Both the position numbers and the translations under genes were made by a program. The notes under the pieces are model-generated. The model was not told where the DNA came from and searched no databases. It saw only the letters and a list, made by a program, of their open reading frames with translations. DNA of 64,000 nucleotides. It comes from Candidatus Rifleibacteriota bacterium. GTDB lineage: Bacteria > Riflebacteria > Ozemobacteria > Ozemobacterales > Ozemobacteraceae. This document shows positions 17,550 to 25,512 of this stretch, in pieces; the stretch's first letter is position 1, and the number at the start of each line of letters is the position of its first letter. The stretch covers positions 1 through 64,000 of the forward strand of contig JAKQOH010000097.1 of the NCBI GenBank assembly GCA_029565415.1. The letters are read 5' to 3'.

Positions 17550-17564
17550 CCAGACAGGGAACCG

Positions 17565-18260
17565 ATGAACGCACCCCCGACAAACGGCGCACCGCCCTCC
17601 GCAGCAGGCCTTCTCATCACCTTTGAAGGCCCGGAAGGCAGCGGCAAGAGCACGCAGATCCGACACCTGGCCGCGTCTCTGGAATCGGCCGGCCGGAGCG
17701 TTCTCGTGACGCGCGAGCCGGGCGGGACGCCGGCCGGCGACCGGATGCGCGGCATCCTCCTCGACCGGACAGGCGACCGCCTGGAAGCCGAGACGGAGCT
17801 GTTCCTGATGCTCGCCCAGCGCACGGAGCACTGGCGCAAGGTGATCTGCCCGGCCAAAGCCGAGGGCCGGATCGTCCTGTGCGACCGGTATTTCGACAGC
17901 AGCCTGGCCTATCAGGGATTCGGCCGGGAACTGGGCCTCGACGTCGTCCGGCGGCTCCATCTCGAGTTTCTCGGCCCCGCGTTCCTGCCCGACCTGACGC
18001 TGTTGTTCGACCTGCCGCCCGAGCTGGGTCTCGAGCGCGTGCGCACGGCCGGCCGCGGAGCCCCGGATCGCATGGAATCCGAGATCATCGGGTTCCACAA
18101 GCGCGTCCGGGAAGGGTATCTGACGGCAGCCCGCGAAGAACCGCACCGATTCCGGATTCTTCAGGCCGACCGTGATGTCCGCGACGTTTCCCGGCAGATG
18201 GCCGAGGTTCTGAACGCCCGGTTCGGCTGGAACCTGGCGTCCGGGGGGTCTGCGGCATGA
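17565..18260 (+). CDS. tmk: Thymidylate kinase
   Basis: A 231-residue dTMP kinase. P-loop EGPEGSGKST (21-30), TREPGGTPAGDRMR with the DRX-type dTMP-binding region, the CDRYFDSSLAYQG motif and LFDLPPELGLERVRTAGR. It makes dTDP for DNA synthesis. It has a 15-residue N-terminal extension before the first strand, and the next gene overlaps its stop by ATGA. Confidence 0.95.
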   Translation: MNAPPTNGAPPSAAGLLITFEGPEGSGKSTQIRHLAASLESAGRSVLVTREPGGTPAGDRMRGILLDRTGDRLEAETELFLMLAQRTEHWRKVICPAKAEGRIVLCDRYFDSSLAYQGFGRELGLDVVRRLHLEFLGPAFLPDLTLLFDLPPELGLERVRTAGRGAPDRMESEIIGFHKRVREGYLTAAREEPHRFRILQADRDVRDVSRQMAEVLNARFGWNLASGGSAA

Positions 18261-20149
18261 GTTTCACGCTGAGATTCCTCGCCTGCCTGGTGTCGTTCTG
18301 GACAGCGGGCTGGCTGGTTTTCTCCGCGTTCGGCACCGTCATTCCGCTGATCCCCTATATAGCTATTGGGATAGCAACATCCCTGATCGTCGCCGTCGTC
18401 ATCCATCGTCGGATCACGATGCCGCTGCGCCGGTTCGTGGAGATCTCCGACAACATCGCGGATGGGGACGTGGACCAGGATCTCGGGACGGTCACGTTCG
18501 ACGCGGTCGAGGACGTTCACGAGGGCTTCTCGAAGATCGTCAGCACGCTGGTCGAGTCGCGGGGCGCCATCGAGCATTACATGCAGACGATCAGCGACAT
18601 GAACCGGGAACTCGCGCAGAAGGTCGATTCCCTGTCGGTGCTGTACTCGGCCAGCCGGTCGATGGGCACGTCGCTGAGCATCGACACTCTCGTGCGAACC
18701 CTGCTGACCCTGTTCATGGAGCGGATCGGCACGGCAGGCGCGGCGATCATGCTGTACAACGACCGCACCGACATGGTCACGGTCAAGGACCTGCTGGGCT
18801 TCCAGCCGGAGCTGTTCGCGAAGTACCGGTTCTACTCGGACAACAAGATCGTCACGACGCTGTTTTCGGAAGAGGAGTGCTGGGCCCCCGACGAGGCGGC
18901 CCGGACGCTGATGGCGGCCGAGTTCGAGACGGATGCCGTACGCTCGATCCGGCTGCTGTTCCCGATGCGCATCAAGGACCACTTCGTAGGCATCATCGTT
19001 CTCGGCGAGAAGCGGGACGAGTCGCCATATACGACGGCCGACCGGCAACTGATCCAGGCCGTAGCCGGCCTCGCCGGCACCTCGATCAACAACGCGGCCC
19101 TGTACGAGAAATCCGAGTCCACGAAAAACGAGCTGGACCGGAAGGTGTTCAACCTGATGGCGCTCCAGCAGGCGGGCAAGGTGCTCAGCTCGACCCTCAA
19201 CCTCGACGAGCTGATCAAGAGCTCGATCGACATGTTCCTCGAGACCGTCTGGTCGAACAAGGGCGTGCTGATGCTGTTCGCCGAGGACCGGCCCGAGCTC
19301 GAGGTGAAGGCGTTCAAGGGGCTGTCGGGCGAGGAGGTCGAGGCGCTGGCGATGGATCCGGCCGAGACGTGGGCGATGACGACGCTCGAAAAGGAGAAGA
19401 AGCCGATCCTGGCCCGCGAGCTCGCCTCGGCGTCGAATTTCCAGAGCTATACCACCGTGAACCGGCAGATCCCGTTCGCGGTCTATATCCCGCTTCTCAA
19501 GGAAGGCGAGATCTACGGCGTGATGAAGATCGGCCCCAAGATCAACGCCGAGCCGTTCACCGAAAACGATCTCGAGTTCTTCATCACCCTCGCCTCGCAG
19601 GCCGTCATCGCTTACGAAAACGCGCGCCTGTATTCGCTCGCCATCACCGACTCGATCACCAAGCTGTATGTGCACCGCTATTTCCAGCTCCGCCTCGACG
19701 AAGAGGTGAAGCGTAGCAGGCGCTATAACTCCACCCTTTCTCTGCTGCTGTGCGACATCGATCATTTCAAGCTGATCAACGACCAGTACGGTCACCAGCA
19801 GGGCGACATCATCCTGCGCGAGGTGAGCCAGATCCTGCGCCGCAACATCCGTTCGACGGACATCGCGGCCCGGTACGGCGGCGAGGAGTTCGTCATCATC
19901 CTGCCCGAGACGACCCAGTCGGATGCGCGCATCGTGGCCGAGCGGATCCGGCGCGACACCGCGAAATACGATTTCCCGGCGCTCGCCCCGGGCCAGCCGC
20001 CGTTGCACTGCACCATCTCGATCGGCGTGGCCGGCTTCCCGCTGAATGCCGACTCAAAGGACGAACTGATCCAGAAGGCAGACAGTTCGATGTATCAGGC
20101 GAAGGGCATGGGCCGCAACCGCGTGGTGCTGTGCGGCACGGACGCCTGA
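18257..20149 (+). CDS. Membrane-anchored GAF-GAF-GGDEF diguanylate cyclase
   Basis: A 630-residue protein: two membrane helices (about 5-50), a HAMP-like linker (RRITMPLRRFVEISDNIADGD), a first GAF-like domain (about 130-285), a second (about 310-465) and a C-terminal GGDEF domain with GGEEF at 541-545. The inhibitory I-site RSTD sits at 532-535, exactly five residues ahead, so product inhibition by c-di-GMP is likely. Codons at 18352-18387 in the second helix form an AT-rich island. It is coupled to tmk by ATGA. The GAF ligands are unknown. Confidence 0.92.
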   Translation: MSFTLRFLACLVSFWTAGWLVFSAFGTVIPLIPYIAIGIATSLIVAVVIHRRITMPLRRFVEISDNIADGDVDQDLGTVTFDAVEDVHEGFSKIVSTLVESRGAIEHYMQTISDMNRELAQKVDSLSVLYSASRSMGTSLSIDTLVRTLLTLFMERIGTAGAAIMLYNDRTDMVTVKDLLGFQPELFAKYRFYSDNKIVTTLFSEEECWAPDEAARTLMAAEFETDAVRSIRLLFPMRIKDHFVGIIVLGEKRDESPYTTADRQLIQAVAGLAGTSINNAALYEKSESTKNELDRKVFNLMALQQAGKVLSSTLNLDELIKSSIDMFLETVWSNKGVLMLFAEDRPELEVKAFKGLSGEEVEALAMDPAETWAMTTLEKEKKPILARELASASNFQSYTTVNRQIPFAVYIPLLKEGEIYGVMKIGPKINAEPFTENDLEFFITLASQAVIAYENARLYSLAITDSITKLYVHRYFQLRLDEEVKRSRRYNSTLSLLLCDIDHFKLINDQYGHQQGDIILREVSQILRRNIRSTDIAARYGGEEFVIILPETTQSDARIVAERIRRDTAKYDFPALAPGQPPLHCTISIGVAGFPLNADSKDELIQKADSSMYQAKGMGRNRVVLCGTDA

Positions 20150-20167
20150 AAGGAGCCGGTCCCACCG

Positions 20168-20623
20168 ATGGTCGATCTCAAGGTCAAGGGCAACGGTCTC
20201 GATCCCGCGCGGAACGAGGCCGCGAAGCGTTCCGCCACCCCGGCCGGCGGAACGGGGAAAGCCGCGTTCGGCAGTTCCCTGAAAACGGCCCGGCGCCAGG
20301 TGCTCGACGGTGATCTTCGCCAGATGCTCGACCAGGTGCGCGGCTTCGGAGACCGGTTCCTCAAATCGCCGGACGAGGAGAAGCTGGACGCCTACAAAGA
20401 CGCGATTTCCCAGTATCTCGAACGGGTCTCGAAGGAGACGTTCTCGCTCCGCCAGGAGCTCGGCGAGATGCGGGACGGGCAGCAGAAAGTGTATCAGCTC
20501 GTCGAGACCGTGAAGCAGGATATCGACGGACTGACGCGGGATACGCTCCAGAAGGACAAGGCACTCGGGCTGCTCGGCTCGCTCGATGATATCCGGGGCC
20601 TCGTTCTCGATCTGTTCACCTGA
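20168..20623 (+). CDS. YaaR family (DUF327) protein
   Basis: A 151-residue helical protein matching the YaaR/DUF327 pattern: FGSSLKTARRQVLDGDLRQMLDQVRGFGDRFLKSPDEEKLDAYKDAI, then SQYLERVSKETFSLRQE and a long coiled-coil tail with KVYQLVETVKQDIDGLTRDTLQ. The family is common in Firmicutes and spirochaete-like genomes and has no settled function. AAGGAG lies 13 bases before the ATG. It sits between the diguanylate cyclase gene and rapZ. Confidence 0.8.
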   Translation: MVDLKVKGNGLDPARNEAAKRSATPAGGTGKAAFGSSLKTARRQVLDGDLRQMLDQVRGFGDRFLKSPDEEKLDAYKDAISQYLERVSKETFSLRQELGEMRDGQQKVYQLVETVKQDIDGLTRDTLQKDKALGLLGSLDDIRGLVLDLFT

Positions 20624-21561
20624 TGTCAACACGACAGCGACGGGACGACACGACCATGGACATACCGAACCCCCTCCAGACACCCCCCACCACGCCGCCG
20701 GTGCTGATGATGACGATCATCACCGGCCTCTCCGGCGCAGGCAAGACGAAGGCGAGCCGGTTCTTCGAGGATGCCGGCCATTTCCTGGTCGACAACCTGC
20801 CGCCCGCGCTGCTGCCGAAGTTCGCCCAGCTCTGCTATGACACGCACGGGAAGATCACGCGCGTGGCGATCGTCATCGACATCCGCGGCGGCAAGTTCTT
20901 CGAGAGCATGAGCGAGGCGTTGCAGCAGCTCGAGAACATGGGCGTGAAAGTGCGCATCCTCTTTCTCGAAGCCGAGGACGACGTGCTGGTGCGGCGGTTC
21001 TCGGAGACCCGGCGCAAGCACCCACTCAGCTCGGGCGGCCGCATCATCGACGACATCAAGTTTGAGCGGAAGCGGCTCGCCGAGATCCGGGCGAAGGCCG
21101 ATTTCATCGTGAACACCTCGGATCTCTCGTCGCACGAGCTGTATGACGAGATCCGCAAGATCATCGAGCACGAGTCGTCGTCCCAGTCGATGTCGCTGGT
21201 GATCGTCAGTTTCGGGTTCAAACACGGCATTCCGCTGGATGCCGACCTGGTGTTCGACGTGCGGTTTTTGCCGAACCCTTATTACGTGCCCGAGATGAAG
21301 TATCTGTCGGGGCTGGACAAGCCGGTCGCCGACTTCGTCCTGGGTTCTGAGGTCGGGGTGCAGTTCATCAAGCGGCTGAAGGATTTTCTCGAGTATCTGC
21401 TGCCCCAGTTCGTGCAGGAGCCCAAAACCCGTGTCCAGATCGCGATCGGCTGCACCGGAGGCCGTCACCGGTCTGTGGCGATCGCCGAGTATCTCGCCGA
21501 GACGCTCGAGCACCCCCAGGTGCTCGTTTCGCGCCGGCACCGCGACCTCGAGCTGGACTGA
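20623..21561 (+). CDS. rapZ: RapZ/YvcJ family nucleotide-binding protein
   Basis: A 312-residue protein. Walker A GLSGAGKT (35-42), EDAGHFLVDNLPP, LEAEDDVLVRRFSETRRKHPL, the C-terminal VSFGFKHGIPLDADLVFDVRFLPNP and GCTGGRHRSV. In enteric bacteria RapZ steers decay of GlmZ RNA and so controls glucosamine-6-phosphate synthesis; in Bacillus it is a GTPase-like protein of broad effect. The ATG overlaps the yaaR stop by one base; an alternative start is Met 12 (20656). A glmU gene lies 1.9 kb downstream. Confidence 0.93.
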   Translation: MSTRQRRDDTTMDIPNPLQTPPTTPPVLMMTIITGLSGAGKTKASRFFEDAGHFLVDNLPPALLPKFAQLCYDTHGKITRVAIVIDIRGGKFFESMSEALQQLENMGVKVRILFLEAEDDVLVRRFSETRRKHPLSSGGRIIDDIKFERKRLAEIRAKADFIVNTSDLSSHELYDEIRKIIEHESSSQSMSLVIVSFGFKHGIPLDADLVFDVRFLPNPYYVPEMKYLSGLDKPVADFVLGSEVGVQFIKRLKDFLEYLLPQFVQEPKTRVQIAIGCTGGRHRSVAIAEYLAETLEHPQVLVSRRHRDLELD

Positions 21562-21574
21562 CCGCCGAAATACC

Positions 21575-21602
21575 TTGCCAAACAGGGTTTTCCGGGTATA
21601 TT
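21575..21602 (+). promoter_or_regulatory. Sigma-70-like promoter upstream of the secreted protein and spoVG
   Basis: TTGCCA (21575-21580), 16 bases, TATATT (21597-21602), with TATTAT two bases further as an 18-base-spaced alternative. It lies in the 63-base gap after rapZ and would start transcription near 21610, ahead of GGAGA and the ATG at 21625. Confidence 0.5.
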
Positions 21603-21624
21603 ATGATACCTGGAGAGATATTCC

Positions 21625-22545
21625 ATGTTTCGGCATCTGGTGACGCGATTTCTGCTGCCTGCCGCGGTGGCGCTCGTTCTGAGCACTTCCGGGGCGGTTT
21701 TTGCGCAGTCCGTTTCCGGCATGGAGTTCGATCTCGCAGGGGATGAGGCTGCCCGGGCGGCGGCAGCGGCACAAGACAGCGAAAATCTCGGCGAGTTCAA
21801 AATCTCCCTCGACAGCCAGCTTCTCACGCCGCGCGTCGAGCAGACCGTGGCCGAGCGGTTTCAGCTTCCCGAGGCCCATTCCCAGCCGTTCACCGGCGAG
21901 TTCGTTCTGCGCAGCTCTTCGCTTGGAGGGGAAGACACCTCGGTGTTCGATCCCTCTGCGCGCCGCCTGCGCGAGACGCGCAAGACTGATTCCCGCACCT
22001 TCGACACGACGTTGACGCTGACGGCGGGGTATGTTCACGACCACGACGGAGAACCGTCGCGGCTCACCGCGGGCCGCCGGGTCGGCCGCCTGTCGCTGTA
22101 CGGCGAGTTCGAGAAGGACACGGTCTCGAAGATGACATTCAAGACAGCCCCCGAAGCGAACCGGGTCGATCCGGTGCCGCTGTCGAACCTCGCGGCGCGC
22201 GCCGTCCGGGGAAGCTCCGCCGCCCAGGATCCGGCCGCCCGGCTGACCCGCCCCCTCGATGCCCACGCGGCCACCGAGGACGTTTCGGCGCTGGCCCTCA
22301 AAAACTATTATCTCGAAGCGATCTACAGCTTTCTGCCTGCCGTTCAGGGCAAGGTTTCCTACAAGCGCTCCGAGATCGAGACGCTGAACCCGAACGAGAA
22401 CGTGCAGGTCGAAGGCATCGTCGAGGCCGGCCAGGACGTCATCATCAAGGCCGGCTACCGCAACGAGACCACCGTCTCGGATCAGAAAGACCGGCGGCCG
22501 GCGAGCGACAAGAAAGTCTGGACCGAGTTCATCCTCAAGTTTTGA
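21625..22545 (+). CDS. Secreted, possibly outer-membrane-associated protein of unknown function
   Basis: A 306-residue protein with a signal peptide (about 1-27, cleavage after AVFA). The middle is hydrophilic and partly low-complexity. Alternating patterns such as TFDTTLTLTAGYVHD, RLSLYGEFEKD, NYYLEAIYSF and VIIKAGYRNETTV suggest beta strands, and it ends VWTEFILKF, with the C-terminal Phe seen in outer membrane barrels. It is too short and irregular for me to call a full barrel. spoVG starts within its stop codon. I do not recognise a family. Confidence 0.6.
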   Translation: MFRHLVTRFLLPAAVALVLSTSGAVFAQSVSGMEFDLAGDEAARAAAAAQDSENLGEFKISLDSQLLTPRVEQTVAERFQLPEAHSQPFTGEFVLRSSSLGGEDTSVFDPSARRLRETRKTDSRTFDTTLTLTAGYVHDHDGEPSRLTAGRRVGRLSLYGEFEKDTVSKMTFKTAPEANRVDPVPLSNLAARAVRGSSAAQDPAARLTRPLDAHAATEDVSALALKNYYLEAIYSFLPAVQGKVSYKRSEIETLNPNENVQVEGIVEAGQDVIIKAGYRNETTVSDQKDRRPASDKKVWTEFILKF

Positions 22546-22817
22546 ACATCACCGCGATCCGCATCATCCGGCTGAAAGAGCCCAAGGGCCAGACGCGCGC
22601 GTTCGCCGAGGTCGTCTTCGACGGGGAACTGGCGCTGCGTGATTTCCGCGTGATCGAGACGCCGCGCGGCCTGTTCGTCGGCATGCCCGCCCGCCGCGCC
22701 CCCGACGGCACGTTTCACGACCTCGCGATCCCGATCACAACCGAGTTCCGTGAGCGCATTCAGGCCCAGATCCTGCGCGCCTACGAGGACGAGGCCGCCC
22801 GCCCCGGGCCCGGATAA
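22542..22817 (+). CDS. spoVG: SpoVG family protein
   Basis: A 91-residue protein with the SpoVG core: MNITAIRIIRL, FAEVVFDGELALRDFRVIE, RGLFVGMPARRAPDGTFHD and ITTEFRERIQAQILRAYED. SpoVG proteins bind DNA or RNA and affect division, sporulation or virulence regulation in different phyla. The start is TTG overlapping the upstream TGA stop (TTGA), with no independent ribosome site, so translation probably depends on the preceding gene. No downstream terminator is evident. Confidence 0.92.
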   Translation: MNITAIRIIRLKEPKGQTRAFAEVVFDGELALRDFRVIETPRGLFVGMPARRAPDGTFHDLAIPITTEFRERIQAQILRAYEDEAARPGPG

Positions 22818-22859
22818 AGATCACAATATAATATTATGTATTTCAATTTTCATGACGCC

Positions 22860-23255
22860 GGGACAGGGAACACGAACCACAGAGACACGGAGACACAGAG
22901 GTTTTTACGGTTACCGGGCCAGAACCGAACTTTTTCCACGATGGTGCAGATGTGATCCCATCACAACGACTCCCTTGAACCAATCGGGGTTCACAGGGCC
23001 GTATTCGCAGATGTAAGGGCGGATCGTCATTTCACGGCCCCCTTCTCTTCGGTGTCTCGGTGCAACTCCGGGTCGTTCTTCTTCGTGTCCTCTGTGATGA
23101 GAGTTTTCCTCGTTTTCCTGATCTGAAATTCCTGCATTTTTTCAACGGAGGATCTTTGTCGTGGTCCATTCCCGGGCGGGTTTGAAACCCGCCCCTACAG
23201 CGACAATAGAGGTGATTCGTGAAATCTCGGTGTCTCCGTGGCTCTGTGGTGAACG
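22860..23255. repeat. Composite interspersed repeat block with an inverted full-length unit
   Basis: CCACAGAGACACGGAGACAC at 22876 opens the block. CTTCGTGTCCTCTGTGATGA (23084) to TTCAACGGAGGATCTTTG (23139) is the reverse complement of the unit at 5311-5390. A GGGCGGGTTTGAAACCCGCC palindrome lies at 23174-23194, and GTCTCCGTGGCTCTGTGGTG closes the block at about 23250. It fills the 530-base gap between spoVG and the tRNA, and I see no gene in it. Confidence 0.8.
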
Positions 23256-23348
23256 CTATCTGGCACGGCGGGCGTGCGGGGGCGTTGCAGGCGCTCAGGA
23301 TTTATGATAGCGTGTGATACGGCGCCTGGCGCCGGTTTATCCGTTCTT

Positions 23349-23420
23349 TGGGGCGTCGTCAAGCGGTAAGACACATGCCTTTGGAGCATGCATTCCCAGG
23401 TTCGAATCCTGGCGCCCCAG
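23349..23420 (+). tRNA. tRNA-Gln (TTG anticodon)
   Basis: A 72-base cloverleaf. Acceptor stem TGGGGCG pairs with CGCCCCA and the discriminator is G. The anticodon arm is CATGC-CTTTGGA-GCATG with anticodon TTG. The T arm is CCAGG-TTCGAAT-CCTGG. The 3' CCA is not encoded. A TATGAT at 23303-23308 is a candidate -10 element. glmU starts 44 bases further with no terminator between. Confidence 0.95.
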
Positions 23421-23463
23421 TTGTTGTTTCCCACCCAACATCCGTCCGGGAGGTACCGCCGGC

Positions 23464-24489
23464 ATGAACGCCGACGCCATCACCGCTCTCGTTCTCGCCG
23501 CCGGGAAGGGGGTCCGGATGAAATCCGACCTCCCGAAAGTGCTGCACCCGATCCTCGGCCGGCCCATGGTCCGGTATGTCATCGACACCGTGCGCGCCGT
23601 CGGCGCCGAGCCGGTTCACGTCGTGGTCGGATTCGGCAAGGAGCGGTTGACGGCCGCCCTCCGCGAAGACCGGGTTTCGTTCGTCGAGCAGCCCGAACAG
23701 CTCGGAACGGGCCACGCGGCCCAGTGTTTCGCCCGGGCCTGCCCGACTCCGCCGGCTCATCTGCTGGTCGTCTGCGGCGACACGCCGCTCTTGTCGCGCG
23801 AAACCCTCCAGACCATGGTGGACACGCATCTCAAAGAGCGGCCCGCCTGCACGATGATGACGCTCGAGATGGCCGAGCCAGGTGGCTACGGCCGCATCCT
23901 GCGCGATCCCGCCGGCAACGTCCTGGGCATCCGCGAGGCGAAGGACTGCACCCCCGAGCAGAAGAAGATCCGCGAAGTGAACCTCGCCATCTACCTGTTC
24001 GACGGCCCGGCCCTTTATGAGCGGCTGTTCAAGCTGACGAACCGGAACAACCAGAAGGAATACTACCTGACCGACATCGTCGAGATGCTGACATCCGACG
24101 GCCTCCGCGTTCTCGCCGTGCGCGAACGGGACGAACAGTCGACGCTCGGCATCAACAGCCGCGCCGACCTCGCGATGGTGGCCGATATCCTGCGCCGGCA
24201 GATCCTCGCGCGGCACATGTCGGCCGGGGTCAGCATCATGGACCCGCACCAGACCTGGATCGAGCCGGACGTGACGATCGGAGCCGAAACGGTGGTCTGG
24301 CCGGGAACGACGCTGACGGGCACGACGGCGATCGGCGGCAGGGCCGTGATCGGCCCCCAGGCCATGATCGCCGATTCCCGCGTGGAAGACGGCGCCACGG
24401 TTCGGTTCAGCGTGCTCCGGAACGCGCACATTCCGGCGGGCACCGACGTTCCGCCCTTTTCGAACTACCCGGGGACCCAGCCCGCCTGA
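23464..24489 (+). CDS. glmU: GlmU-type N-acetylglucosamine-1-phosphate uridylyltransferase, short form
   Basis: A 341-residue protein. The pyrophosphorylase domain is intact: LAAGKGVRMKSDLPKVLHP (11-29), EQLGTGHAAQCF, VCGDTPLL with the Mg-binding Asp, GGYGRI and IREVNLAIYLF. Only a short left-handed beta-helix remains (about 250-335; WIEPDVTIGAETVVWPGTTL). Full GlmU is about 456 residues, and the acetyl-CoA site and catalytic His lie in the missing part, so this enzyme should make UDP-GlcNAc but not acetylate glucosamine-1-phosphate. GGGAGG precedes the ATG. prs follows after 37 bases, as in many bacteria. Confidence 0.88.
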   Translation: MNADAITALVLAAGKGVRMKSDLPKVLHPILGRPMVRYVIDTVRAVGAEPVHVVVGFGKERLTAALREDRVSFVEQPEQLGTGHAAQCFARACPTPPAHLLVVCGDTPLLSRETLQTMVDTHLKERPACTMMTLEMAEPGGYGRILRDPAGNVLGIREAKDCTPEQKKIREVNLAIYLFDGPALYERLFKLTNRNNQKEYYLTDIVEMLTSDGLRVLAVRERDEQSTLGINSRADLAMVADILRRQILARHMSAGVSIMDPHQTWIEPDVTIGAETVVWPGTTLTGTTAIGGRAVIGPQAMIADSRVEDGATVRFSVLRNAHIPAGTDVPPFSNYPGTQPA

Positions 24490-24526
24490 GCCGGACCCCC
24501 GAACGAGCCAACGGAGGCATCGAACC

Positions 24527-25474
24527 ATGGTCAACGGCAAGCAGGTGAAGATCTTCTCGGGCATCGCCAATCCGGCTCTCGTCCAGTCGATCTGCAGCTA
24601 TCTCGAGGTGCGGGAAGGCAAGATCATGCACTCCCAGTTCGCCGACGGCGAGCTTTACTGCCGGATCGACGAGTCGGTGCGCGGCTGCGACACGTTCATC
24701 ATCCAGCCGACCTGTCCGCCGGTGACGGACAACCTGATGCGCCTTCTGATCACGATCGACGCGTTGCGCCGCGCATCGGCCGGCAGCGTGACGGCCGTCG
24801 TGCCGTATTTCGGCTACAGCCGCCAGGAAAAGAAGAGCACCGGCCGCGAGCCGATCACGGCCAAACTGGTCGCGAACCTGATCTGCACGGCGGGCGCCGG
24901 CCGGATCCTCTCGGTCGACATGCACGACCCGGCCCTCCAGGGCTTCTTCGACATCCCGGTCGATCACCTTTCGGCGGCGCCGCTGCTGGCCGAGTATTTC
25001 CGGGCCACGAACCTCTCGAACACCGTCGTCGTCTCCCCCGACACGGGCGGCGTGCACCGCGCCCGTTCGTTCGCCAACCGCCTCGGCCTGCCGCTCGCGA
25101 TCATCGACAAACGCCGGCCCGAAGCGAACAAGGCCGTCGTGATGAACGTCATCGGTGAGGTGAAGGGCCGGGACGTGGTCATCATCGACGACATCGTCGA
25201 CACGGCCGGCACGCTGGTGCGGGTCGCGGAAGCCCTCGTCGAGAAGGGCGCGAAGAAGATCACGGCTTGCTGCACCCACGCCCTCCTCTCGGATCCGGCC
25301 ACCGAGCGGATCATGAAGTCCTCGATCACCGAAATCGTCACCACCGACTCGATCCCGCTCGGCGAGGAAAAGCGCAAGGCTTGCCGGGTCCATACGATCT
25401 CGCTTTCCAAGCTGATCGGCGAGGCCATCCAGCGCATCTACGACAAGCGGTCCGTCAGCGAACTGTTCATCTGA
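24527..25474 (+). CDS. prs: Ribose-phosphate pyrophosphokinase
   Basis: A 315-residue class I PRPP synthase. FADGELYCRIDESVRG, VVPYFGYSRQEKK, SVDMHDPALQGFFDIP (metal-binding DMHD) and the PRPP loop VVIIDDIVDTAGT are all present. It makes PRPP for nucleotide, His and Trp synthesis. GGAGG lies upstream of the ATG. A TPR lipoprotein gene follows after 38 bases. Confidence 0.96.
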   Translation: MVNGKQVKIFSGIANPALVQSICSYLEVREGKIMHSQFADGELYCRIDESVRGCDTFIIQPTCPPVTDNLMRLLITIDALRRASAGSVTAVVPYFGYSRQEKKSTGREPITAKLVANLICTAGAGRILSVDMHDPALQGFFDIPVDHLSAAPLLAEYFRATNLSNTVVVSPDTGGVHRARSFANRLGLPLAIIDKRRPEANKAVVMNVIGEVKGRDVVIIDDIVDTAGTLVRVAEALVEKGAKKITACCTHALLSDPATERIMKSSITEIVTTDSIPLGEEKRKACRVHTISLSKLIGEAIQRIYDKRSVSELFI

Positions 25475-25512
25475 ACCCAGACCAGCAGCCCCTCACGGAG
25501 GTTTTTTCCGTC

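Noticed and set aside
18161..20008. A 615-codon minus-strand frame opposite the diguanylate cyclase
   Set aside because: Antisense shadow with Arg/His-rich low-complexity translation.
22860..23255. Repeated CACAGAGA and CTCTGTG motifs that could suggest a CRISPR array
   Set aside because: Copies are not regularly spaced, there are no unique spacers of uniform size, and the same units recur at unrelated gaps; no cas gene is present.
23464..24489. Frameshift as cause of the short GlmU
   Set aside because: Only 37 bases separate its stop from prs, so there is no remnant of the missing domain.
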